From positions 4,030,001-4,094,000 of the forward strand of contig NZ_CP108442.1 in assembly GCF_041435355.1 (NCBI RefSeq): 64,000 nt of DNA. The letters run 5' to 3'. This document shows, piece by piece, positions 7,929 to 14,245 of the stretch. A program made the translations under genes and the position numbers. Below the pieces are notes generated by a model, which saw only the letters and a program-made list of their open reading frames with translations, was not told where the DNA came from and ran no database searches. How positions within the stretch are numbered: the stretch's first letter is position 1; each line of letters starts with the position of its first letter. The stretch is from Streptomyces sp. NBC_01276 (GTDB lineage: Bacteria; Actinomycetota; Actinomycetes; Streptomycetales; Streptomycetaceae).

Positions 7929-8867
7929 ATGGACATCCGGCAGCTGCGGTACTTCGTCACGGTCGCGGAGGAAGCCAACTTCACCCGCGCCGCCGCCCGT
8001 CTGCACCTGGCGCAGCCGGGTGTGAGCGCCCAAGTCCGCCAGCTCGAAAAGGAACTCGGGCACCCGCTGCTCGACCGCTCCGGCCGGTCGGTGACCCTGA
8101 CGGAGGTGGGCGAGGCTGTACTGCCGTACGCGCGGGCCGCGCTCTCCGCCGTCGAAGCGGTACGGCAGACCGCTGACGAGTTCACCGGATTGCTGCGCGG
8201 TCACGTCACCCTCGGCCTCGTCTCGGGCGCAGCCGCGGCAGCCCATGAGTTCGACCTGGCCGCCGTACTGGCAGGCTTCCACGAGGACCACCCCCAGGTC
8301 GAGATCGCCCTGACGGAGGACGCCTCGGAGCGGATGCTCACTGCACTGAATCGTGGGGAGCTCGACATCGCCGTGATCGGACTCGCGCACGAGGAACCGC
8401 CACCGGGCATCTCCGTCCAGGTCCTGGTCGACGAACCTCTGGTCGCAGCCGTCGCCCCGGACGACCCCGCCCTCACGCCCCCGGACCGCACGAGCATTCC
8501 GTTGGCCGAACTCCGCGATCGCCCGCTGATCAGCCTGCCGCGTGGCACGGGTATCCGTGGAGTACTCGACCGTGCGTCGGCGCAGGCCGGGTTCCGGCCC
8601 CGTATCGCCTTCGAGGCAGCCGCTCTGCCGTTCCTCGCACAGCTCGCCGCCCGCGGCCTCGGCGTGGCGGTGGTTCCCGCTCTCCCTGTCGGCGCGGCGG
8701 CAGCCCTCGGGCTGCGGACGCTGCAGATCACCGAGCCGCTGCTACGCGCCCGGGTCGCTCTGGCCTGGCGGACGGACGGCCCCTCCAGCCCCGCGGCCAC
8801 CGTCTTCCTGGACCTGCTGCGCACAACCCTCACAGCGCCGGGTGCGGCGTCTCGGAGCCCAACCTGA
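7929..8867 (+). CDS. LysR-family transcriptional regulator
   Basis: A 312-residue regulator with a standard N-terminal winged helix (MDIRQLRYFVTVAEEANFTR, LAQPGVSAQVRQLEKELG, residues 1-60) and a two-lobed effector-binding domain from about residue 90 (GHVTLGLVSGAA, LDIAVIGLAHEE, RGLGVAVVPALPVGAA). It is divergent from the MDMPI/DUF1772 pair across 71 nt, the classic layout for a LysR gene and the operon it controls. An effector in the small-aromatic or thiol-reactive range would fit an MDMPI partner, but that is inference. Its 3' end abuts att scar 2. Confidence 0.92.
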   Translation: MDIRQLRYFVTVAEEANFTRAAARLHLAQPGVSAQVRQLEKELGHPLLDRSGRSVTLTEVGEAVLPYARAALSAVEAVRQTADEFTGLLRGHVTLGLVSGAAAAAHEFDLAAVLAGFHEDHPQVEIALTEDASERMLTALNRGELDIAVIGLAHEEPPPGISVQVLVDEPLVAAVAPDDPALTPPDRTSIPLAELRDRPLISLPRGTGIRGVLDRASAQAGFRPRIAFEAAALPFLAQLAARGLGVAVVPALPVGAAAALGLRTLQITEPLLRARVALAWRTDGPSSPAATVFLDLLRTTLTAPGAASRSPT

Positions 8868-8930
8868 CGCCCCGGTACGGCACTTATGGCACGTGCGGCA
8901 CGCGGGCCCAGATAGGTCTAGACAGCAAAC

Positions 8931-8957
8931 AAGCCCCAGGCCGGTGACCTGGGGCTT
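8931..8957. terminator. hairpin copied with att scar 2
   Basis: AAGCCCCAGG (8931-8940) pairs perfectly with CCTGGGGCTT (8948-8957) around a 7-nt loop. It occupies the same position relative to the tRNA copy as the other two hairpins. It can also end the LysR transcript. Confidence 0.7.
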
Positions 8958-8966
8958 TGTCATGGA

Positions 8967-9006
8967 GCGGATGACGGGAATCGAACCCGCGCTATAGGCT
9001 TGGGAA
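8967..9006 (-). mobile_element. attachment-site-like copy of tRNA-Gly 3' half (scar 2)
   Basis: Forty bases match the intact tRNA-Gly(CCC) 3' half with one difference (ATAGGCT for ATAAGCT). Sequence beyond the anticodon loop diverges at once into CACCCGGTACTTGG, so no tRNA can form. With the flanking repeats it marks the junction between the two accessory blocks. Confidence 0.8.
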
Positions 9007-9175
9007 TCACCCGGTACTTGGGTGTGCATATGCCCGCTGACCTGCGGGGATATTCGCCGGCGGATCCGTCCGGGCTGCTTCCGGCGACCCCGTGTTGACC
9101 GCTGTTTACCGCCCCTACTGGCACGTTGTGGCACGGAGTGGGCGCCGCCTACGGCCGCTTCTCCCTGCCGTAGCC

Positions 9176-10114
9176 CTATGCCTCGACCGCAGCAGGGTCG
9201 AGGGAATCGGCGTCCTCCATGAAGGACAGCATCCGGGCGTTGACCACGTCCGGGTGGTCGATCTGCGGTCCGTGGCCGGTCGCGGTGATGATCTCGGCGC
9301 GGGCTCCGGGAACGAGGCGCGGTACGCGCTCCAGCTGCCGCTTGGGGTGTACGAGCAGGCTGTGCTTGCCCATGATGACGTAGAGCGGGGTCCGGATGGA
9401 CCGCAGCGCGTCCTCGGCCAGCGGCAGGGGTGCGGGGCGGCGGATCCGGTACGCGCGGGCGCCGAGGTGGATCCACTTGCGCATCTCGGGGACGGCTATG
9501 ACCGGCTGGTCCAGCCACTTGGCGAGCCGGGGGCGCAGCGCCTTGGGGGCGAAGGTGGCGAACAGGCTCACGAAGACCCAGGCGAAGAAGCGCAGGCCGA
9601 CCTTCTCCAGCCCGCCGGGGTCGAGGGCGGTGACGGAGGCGAGCCGCCCGGGTCGGCGGTGGGCCTGGTTGAGCACCAGCCAGCCGCCGTAAGAGGAGCC
9701 GACCAGGTGGACCCGGTCGAGGCCGAGGGCGTCGAGGGCCTCGTCCATCCACTGGGCGGCGCGCTCGGGCTGCCACATGGGCTCGCGGTGGACGCTGCGG
9801 TTCGCGTCGCCCGGCGTGTCGAGCGCGTAGACGGGGCGGTCGAGGCTGAGACCGGGGGTGTTGGGGTACCACATGGCCGAGCTGTAGCCCGCGCCATGGA
9901 TCAGGACGATCGGGGTCCGGGACTCGGCGGCGGGGTCCGAAGGCCCGTACCGGTAGACGTGGGTGGTGCCGAAGCTGGTCTCCACATCCGTCTCGGAGCG
10001 GACGGGTGCCCCCATCGCGTAGAGCACGTCCGCGGCGGCGAAGTAGCGGTCGCGCAGAGTGTCGTTGATGTAGCGGCCGACATCGCGGCGTACGCGGGCG
10101 GTGTTCTCGGGCAC
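9176..10114 (-). CDS. alpha/beta hydrolase
   Basis: A 312-residue hydrolase starting at GTG 10114, chosen because AGGAGGT lies 6 nt upstream. It has the oxyanion-loop motif VLIHGAGYSS, the nucleophile elbow GSSYGG with the catalytic Ser, and a late His in TGHGPQIDHP; the acid residue should lie near VIMGKHSLL. No signal peptide is seen, so it should be cytosolic. The substrate is unknown. It is divergent from a TetR gene across a 127-nt region with a clear operator, so its expression is very likely under that repressor. Confidence 0.88.
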   Translation of the reverse strand: MPENTARVRRDVGRYINDTLRDRYFAAADVLYAMGAPVRSETDVETSFGTTHVYRYGPSDPAAESRTPIVLIHGAGYSSAMWYPNTPGLSLDRPVYALDTPGDANRSVHREPMWQPERAAQWMDEALDALGLDRVHLVGSSYGGWLVLNQAHRRPGRLASVTALDPGGLEKVGLRFFAWVFVSLFATFAPKALRPRLAKWLDQPVIAVPEMRKWIHLGARAYRIRRPAPLPLAEDALRSIRTPLYVIMGKHSLLVHPKRQLERVPRLVPGARAEIITATGHGPQIDHPDVVNARMLSFMEDADSLDPAAVEA

Positions 10115-10144
10115 GGCGGCACCTCCTGGGAAGATCCGTTCGTC

Positions 10145-10173
10145 GTGGTACGACTGTACCACCAATGTGGTAC
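10145..10173. promoter_or_regulatory. TetR-type operator (triple GTGGTAC half-sites)
   Basis: GTGGTAC (10145-10151), GTACCAC (10156-10162) and GTGGTAC (10167-10173) alternate with exact 4-nt spacers. This gives two overlapping 7-4-7 palindromes sharing the middle arm. It lies between the divergent hydrolase and TetR genes and is the natural binding site of the TetR product. Confidence 0.8.
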
Positions 10174-10241
10174 GGCGGTATCATGAAGGGGTTCGGGTAG
10201 CGGACCGCGAACCCACTATCGACAGGCGGAGACACAGGAAC

Positions 10242-10874
10242 ATGCCGAAGCGTGTGGATCACGAGGAGCGGCGCGCCCAGATCGCCGAGGCGCTCATCCA
10301 GGTCGCGGGGCGGCGCGGGCTGCATGCGGTCGGCATGCGGGACGTGGCCGCGGAGGCCGGTGTGTCGCTCCGGCTCGTGCAGTACTACTTCGAGACCAAG
10401 GAAAAGCTGCTCTTCTACGGCCTCCGACACCTGACCGACCGCTTCACCGCGAGGGTGGGCGCCCGACTGGCCGCTGTCGGCCCGGACCCGGGCCCGCGCG
10501 CCACGGTGGAGGCGCTGCTGCTGGCCTCGCTGCCGACCGATGAGGAGAGCCGCACGTTCCACCTGCTGTACAGCTCGTACGCCATTCTGTCTGTGACCGA
10601 CGAGGCGCTGGCCGCCCAGCCCTTCATCGACAACCCCGACGCCGCGGAGAACGCTCTGACCGGACTTCTCGAACAGGCACAGGAGGCCGGCCTGGCCGAC
10701 CCGGACGCCGACGCGCGCACGGAGGCGATCAGTCTGCTCGCGATGGCGGCGACCATGGGTACCAGCATCCTCGTGGGTCAGCGGAGCCCGGAGTCGGCGA
10801 TCGCGGTGCTCCATCACCACCTGGATCGGATTTTCTCGACCGCCGGGACGTTGACGAACGGAGGCCCAATCTGA
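10242..10874 (+). CDS. TetR-family transcriptional regulator
   Basis: A 210-residue repressor starting at ATG 10242 behind ACAGGAAC. The N-terminal helix-turn-helix is clear (RRAQIAEALIQVAGRRGLHA, MRDVAAEAGVSLRLVQYYFETK, residues 7-55), followed by an all-helical ligand domain. The recognition helix contains SLRLVQYYF. It is divergent from the alpha/beta hydrolase with a palindromic operator between, so autoregulation and hydrolase control are likely. The ligand is unknown. Its 3' end shares the motif (C)GGAGGCCCAAYCTGACGC with the LysR gene 3' end, part of the repeated flank of the att scars. Confidence 0.92.
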   Translation: MPKRVDHEERRAQIAEALIQVAGRRGLHAVGMRDVAAEAGVSLRLVQYYFETKEKLLFYGLRHLTDRFTARVGARLAAVGPDPGPRATVEALLLASLPTDEESRTFHLLYSSYAILSVTDEALAAQPFIDNPDAAENALTGLLEQAQEAGLADPDADARTEAISLLAMAATMGTSILVGQRSPESAIAVLHHHLDRIFSTAGTLTNGGPI

Positions 10875-10936
10875 CGCGCTGCTGCGGCACTTGTGGCATA
10901 CGAACGGCGCGTGGGCTCTGAAAGGTCTAGACAACG

Positions 10937-10969
10937 AAGAAGGCCCAGGTCGCTGACCTGGGCCTTCTT
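10937..10969 (-). terminator. terminator of tRNA-Gly
   Basis: A perfect 15-bp stem (AAGAAGGCCCAGGTC and its complement) with a 3-nt loop starts 6 nt beyond the tRNA 3' end. It can also end the TetR transcript. This is the parent of the hairpins found at both att scars. Confidence 0.85.
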
Positions 10970-10974
10970 GTAAG

Positions 10975-11045
10975 AGCGGATGACGGGAATCGAACCCGCG
11001 CTATAAGCTTGGGAAGCTCATGTTCTACCATTAAACTACATCCGC
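10975..11045 (-). tRNA. tRNA-Gly, anticodon CCC
   Basis: On the minus strand the gene reads GCGGATG ... CATCCGC with a 7-bp acceptor stem, a D arm around TAGTTTAATGGTAGA, an anticodon loop TTCCCAA giving CCC, and a T arm GCGGG-TTCGATT-CCCGT. CCA is not encoded. It decodes GGG. Its 3' half is copied at 8967-9006 and 6478-6517, marking it as the integration target of the accessory region. Confidence 0.95.
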
Positions 11046-11270
11046 ACGGCGGTCCAGTTGCCTGGAGCCTTACCGTTGCACACTGTACCCCATGATCGAC
11101 CTGCGGTGAATTCCCCCGTGGTGCGGCGGTCCCGGAAGTGGTGCAGCAGGGTTCGTGCGTGCGGGAGTTGGGGCGTAGCGTGAGGGGGCGGAGCGGCGGC
11201 TGGAGTGGGTCCCGATCATCCCCTAATGTGGCGATTCATCGCAGTACGGCTCGTTGGGGAAAGGGACTCG

Positions 11271-11435
11271 ATGGAGCACACAGTCGTCCGTTGTGCCGAA
11301 GGGCATGTTTTCAGTACCGCCTCGTTCCCGTTGCAGCACCTCGGTGCCGGCCGGATCGGTCCCGGGCGGCTGCTGCGCTGTCCGCGGTGCGCGCGGCTGA
11401 GGCACGCGGTGCCCGTGGGCGGCGTCAAGCGCTAG
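11271..11435 (+). CDS. small zinc-ribbon-like protein
   Basis: A 54-residue protein starting MEHTVVRCAEGHVF at ATG 11271 with GGGGAAAGGG upstream. It has one possible metal ligand cluster near the N-terminus (CxxxH in RCAEGH) and a CPRC knuckle (LLRCPRCARLRHAVPV), spacing that suits a minimal zinc ribbon. Short proteins with this sequence recur in Streptomyces genomes as I recall, but the role is unknown. It lies just upstream of dcd on the same strand. Confidence 0.7.
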   Translation: MEHTVVRCAEGHVFSTASFPLQHLGAGRIGPGRLLRCPRCARLRHAVPVGGVKR

Positions 11436-11522
11436 GCGGGCGGTCCGGCAGGCCGGGGAAGGCGGGCGCGCGGGCGTCGCTCCGATTGGGGGTGGCCCGC
11501 GCGCTCTGCGTATCCTCGGGAC

Positions 11523-12110
11523 GTGCTTCTCTCCGACAAAGACATCCGGGCCGAGATCGACAGCGGACGGGTTCGCATTGACCCGTTCGACGAGTCGATG
11601 GTGCAGCCCTCCAGCATCGACGTGCGTCTCGACCGGTTCTTCCGGGTGTTCGAGAACCACCGCTACGCGCACATCGACCCCGCGATCGAGCAGACGGATC
11701 TGACCCGGCTGGTCGAGCCCGAAGGGGACGAGGCCTTCATCCTGCATCCGGGCGAGTTCGTGCTGGCCTCGACGTACGAGGTCATCTCGCTGCCCGACGA
11801 CATCGCCTCCAGACTGGAGGGGAAGTCCAGCCTCGGCCGGCTGGGACTGGTGACGCATTCGACCGCGGGCTTCATCGACCCGGGCTTCTCCGGGCACGTG
11901 ACGCTGGAGCTGTCGAACCTCGCCACGCTCCCGATCAAGCTCTGGCCGGGCATGAAGATCGGGCAGCTGTGCATGTTCCGTCTCAGCTCGCCCGCGGAGT
12001 TCCCGTACGGCAGTGACCGCTACGGGTCCAGGTACCAGGGCCAGCGCGGGCCGACCGCCTCGCGGTCCTTCCAGAACTTCCACCGCACCCAGGTGAGGCA
12101 CGAGGCATGA
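11523..12110 (+). CDS. dcd: dCTP deaminase
   Basis: A 195-residue enzyme, the usual length. It deaminates dCTP to dUTP for dTMP supply, and some actinobacterial forms also hydrolyse dUTP. The GTG start at 11523 gives [21 protein letters not shown]. The trimeric dUTPase-fold motifs are present: [10 protein letters not shown] (residues 28-37), [20 protein letters not shown] and [14 protein letters not shown] (about 110-140), and [15 protein letters not shown] near the C-terminus closing over the nucleotide. The ATG of the next gene overlaps its stop by 4 nt, so the pair is coupled. Confidence 0.97.
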   Translation: MLLSDKDIRAEIDSGRVRIDPFDESMVQPSSIDVRLDRFFRVFENHRYAHIDPAIEQTDLTRLVEPEGDEAFILHPGEFVLASTYEVISLPDDIASRLEGKSSLGRLGLVTHSTAGFIDPGFSGHVTLELSNLATLPIKLWPGMKIGQLCMFRLSSPAEFPYGSDRYGSRYQGQRGPTASRSFQNFHRTQVRHEA

Positions 12111-12604
12111 GCGCAGTACGGGAGAACCTGACCTACGAGGGGTTCGGCAACGCCGTCCGCGAGCTGGCGCAGACCATCGCCGACGATGGCTACGAGCCGG
12201 ACATCATCCTCAGCATCGCCCGCGGCGGGGTGTTCGTGGCCGGCGGTCTGGCGTACGCGCTCGACTGCAAGAACATCCACCTCGTGAACGTGGAGTTCTA
12301 CACGGGCGTGGGTACGACCCTCGAAATGCCGGTCATGCTGGCGCCGGTGCCCGAGGCGATCGACTTCACCGACAAGAAGGTGCTGATCGCCGACGACGTC
12401 GCCGACACCGGCAAGACGCTCAAGCTGGTCCACGACTTCTGCCTCGGCCACGTCGCCGAGGTGCGGTCCGCGGTCGTCTACGAGAAGTCGCACTCCCTCG
12501 TGAAGTGCGAGTACGTGTGGAAGAAGACCGACGAGTGGATCAACTTCCCGTGGTCGGTCGAGCCGCCCGTGGTCAAGCGCGAGGGCCAGGTCCTCGACGC
12601 GTGA
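12107..12604 (+). CDS. phosphoribosyltransferase, nucleobase salvage type
   Basis: A 165-residue type I phosphoribosyltransferase. The PRPP loop is [14 protein letters not shown] (residues about 92-105), preceded by a hydrophobic strand, and the pyrophosphate loop is [20 protein letters not shown]. The length and the C-terminal WVEPP-like stretch (WSVEPPVVK) resemble xanthine/guanine or hypoxanthine transferases of actinobacteria, but the exact base is not decided by sequence alone. It overlaps dcd by ATGA, so both sit in one nucleotide-metabolism operon ending at the strong hairpin 12609-12649. Confidence 0.85.
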   Translation: MSAVRENLTYEGFGNAVRELAQTIADDGYEPDIILSIARGGVFVAGGLAYALDCKNIHLVNVEFYTGVGTTLEMPVMLAPVPEAIDFTDKKVLIADDVADTGKTLKLVHDFCLGHVAEVRSAVVYEKSHSLVKCEYVWKKTDEWINFPWSVEPPVVKREGQVLDA

Positions 12605-12608
12605 ACGA

Positions 12609-12649
12609 CGAGAGGGGCCCGGCGCGCACTGCGCGCCGGGCCCCTCTCG
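12609..12649. terminator. strong bidirectional terminator
   Basis: A perfect 19-bp GC-rich stem with a 3-nt loop lies between the stop at 12604 and the convergent Yip1-like gene ending at 12661. It serves both. Confidence 0.85.
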
Positions 12650-12660
12650 CGTACCCGGGG

Positions 12661-13593
12661 CTAGAGGGTCCCGAGCTTGATGATCGACAGCAGGGCGACC
12701 AGCTGGATGGCGGAGGCGCCGAGCGCCTTCTGCCACGGCAGGTCGTGCGACTTGCTGATCAGTGAGGTGAAGAGGGCGCCGGCGGCCACCCAGGTGGCCC
12801 AGCCGAGGATCTGGACGAGCATGTTGTCGCCGCCCAGGAAGATCGCGAACAGCAGGCGCGGCGCGTCCGTGAGGGACATGACCAGCATCGACAGGCCGAC
12901 CGTCGGCTGCCACGCGCCGTCGCCGCCCAGCTGGCGGGCCAGGGTGTGGGTGACCCCGCCCAGGATCAGCCCGCAGATGACGAAGGCCACGCCGGTGCTG
13001 AGGGCGATCGGGACCGCCTGGGTGAGGGTCGCCTTGATCGCGTCCTCACGGGCCTTGTCGAAGCCGAAGACCGCGAGCAGGCCGTAGAGGAAGGTGACGG
13101 TCAGCGCCGGGCCCCAGACGGCGTAGTCACGCATCTGGAAGAAGGTCGGCCCCGGGCGCAGGACGATGCCGCGCAGCAGTTCCTTCCACGGCAGCCGCGG
13201 TCCGGCGGGCGCGGCCGGGGCGACGCCCGCCTGGTACGTCGCGCCGTTGCCGTACGGGTCCTCGCCGACGGAGAAGGCCTGGGTGTGACCCGGGTCGTTC
13301 GCGTACGAGGGCTCGTGCGGGGCCGCGTACTGGCCCTGCGGCGGCTGCTGCGCGTGCTGCGGGCGGCCGTACGGGTCGAAGTACTCGGGCTCGTCGTGGC
13401 CCCCTGAGCCGCCGTGCTGCGGCCAGTGCTGCTGCGGGGGCGGGCCGGCGTTCGGGTACGGCTGGTGGCCGTACGGCGGCTGCGGCGCCTGTGGCGCCTG
13501 CTGCTGACCGTACGGCTGCTGCCGAGGGGCGTGCGGGGGTTGTTGCGGGGGGCGGTTGTTGTCCCGGCCCCGTCCGATCCTGAATCCAGCCAC
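12661..13593 (-). CDS. Yip1-family membrane protein with Pro/Gln-rich N-terminus
   Basis: A 310-residue protein. Residues 1-130 are disordered and rich in Pro, Gln, Tyr and Gly (repeats like QQPPHAPRQQPYGQQQ). The second half has five likely membrane helices: ALTVTFLYGLLAVFGF, AVPIALSTGVAFVICGLILG, TVGLSMLVMSLTDAPRLLF, MLVQILGWATWVAAGALF, and ALGASAIQLVALLSIIKLG. The membrane part matches bacterial Yip1-domain proteins, of unknown role. The charged or aromatic soluble tail probably faces the cytoplasm. It is transcribed alone. Confidence 0.8.
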   Translation of the reverse strand: MAGFRIGRGRDNNRPPQQPPHAPRQQPYGQQQAPQAPQPPYGHQPYPNAGPPPQQHWPQHGGSGGHDEPEYFDPYGRPQHAQQPPQGQYAAPHEPSYANDPGHTQAFSVGEDPYGNGATYQAGVAPAAPAGPRLPWKELLRGIVLRPGPTFFQMRDYAVWGPALTVTFLYGLLAVFGFDKAREDAIKATLTQAVPIALSTGVAFVICGLILGGVTHTLARQLGGDGAWQPTVGLSMLVMSLTDAPRLLFAIFLGGDNMLVQILGWATWVAAGALFTSLISKSHDLPWQKALGASAIQLVALLSIIKLGTL

Positions 13594-13827
13594 GTGATCG
13601 AAAGTACCTGCTCCGCGCGGCGGCCGTGGCCCGGCCGTCGGAACACGTGGCCTTTGCGGCTGACCTGTGACATCCCCTAGGGGTACCCGGGGTCGGGTGG
13701 TTTACATGGCTGCGTCGAGGTCTGCGGGGGTTCGTTACATTGCCTATGGAATGCGTAGATATTGTGCCCGTAGGTTGTGACCGTCGCCGCCACGGAGTCG
13801 TGAACGAGCACGGAAAGAGCCCTTGTC

Positions 13828-14181
13828 ATGAGCAGCACCCGCCGCACCGCCCTCCGTACCGCCGCCGCCCTCACCGGGGCCGCCGCCGTCCTGGCGCTGC
13901 CCGTGGGATCCGCCTTCGCGGACTCGCCGAGGGTTCCGCCGGTGACGCCACCGGTCGAGGGGGGCGGGCAGCCGGTCGAGATGCCGGTCGCCCCGAAGTC
14001 GACGGTCGTCGCCACGGAGACGCAGGTCCGGGTCGTCCCGGGCGGCGTGAAGGCCGGTGCGGCGGCGGTCGACGCGGCTCCGAAGTCCCACACCCCGGTG
14101 CTGCTGGCCGCGGGCGGAGGCATGGCCGCGGTGGGCGCGGCCGGGCTGGGCTTCGCGATGCGCGGGCGCGGGCGCGGCTAG
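13828..14181 (+). CDS. small exported protein with C-terminal membrane anchor
   Basis: A 117-residue protein with a Sec or Tat-like signal peptide (MSSTRRTALRTAAALTGAAA, cleavage near FADS, residue 31). A Pro/Val-rich spacer (PRVPPVTPPVEGGGQPVEMP) follows, then a C-terminal hydrophobic segment LLAAGGGMAAVGAAGLGFAM and the basic tail RGRGRG. The layout resembles sortase substrates, but no LPXTG or LAXTG motif precedes the helix. It is probably cell-surface anchored. A strong hairpin follows the stop. Confidence 0.7.
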   Translation: MSSTRRTALRTAAALTGAAAVLALPVGSAFADSPRVPPVTPPVEGGGQPVEMPVAPKSTVVATETQVRVVPGGVKAGAAAVDAAPKSHTPVLLAAGGGMAAVGAAGLGFAMRGRGRG

Positions 14182-14194
14182 TGCGTACACGGCG

Positions 14195-14226
14195 ACGGCC
14201 GGTCCCCCTGGTGGGGGACCGGCCGT
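14195..14226. terminator. bidirectional terminator
   Basis: A perfect 14-bp stem (ACGGCCGGTCCCCC with its complement) and a TGGT loop lie between convergent genes ending at 14181 and 14246. Confidence 0.85.
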
Positions 14227-14245
14227 TCGCGTGCGGTGCCGGGGC

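Larger units (their letters stand above)
8868..9175. other. 308-nt gap holding att scar 2
   Basis: The gap contains, in order: three GGCAC units (8879-8901), AGGTCTAGACA, a hairpin (8931-8957), the 40-bp tRNA-Gly copy (8967-9006), and a segment at 9096-9134 resembling 6606-6647 beside scar 1. The left part aligns well with the flank of the intact tRNA (10865-10974). No coding frame is credible. Confidence 0.65.
6478..10975. mobile_element. tandem remnant integrative-element region at tRNA-Gly(CCC)
   Basis: Three copies of the 40-bp tRNA-Gly 3' segment (6478-6517, 8967-9006 and within the intact tRNA at 10976-11015) lie in the same orientation and cut the region into two blocks of 2.5 kb and 2.0 kb. 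Each copy is preceded on its left by a tRNA-type hairpin, and two share further flanking sequence with GGCAC repeats. Block B carries DUF1772, MDMPI and LysR genes; block A carries an alpha/beta hydrolase and a TetR gene. No integrase, excisionase or replication gene remains. The reading as two decayed tandem insertions is inference from the repeats. Confidence 0.65.
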
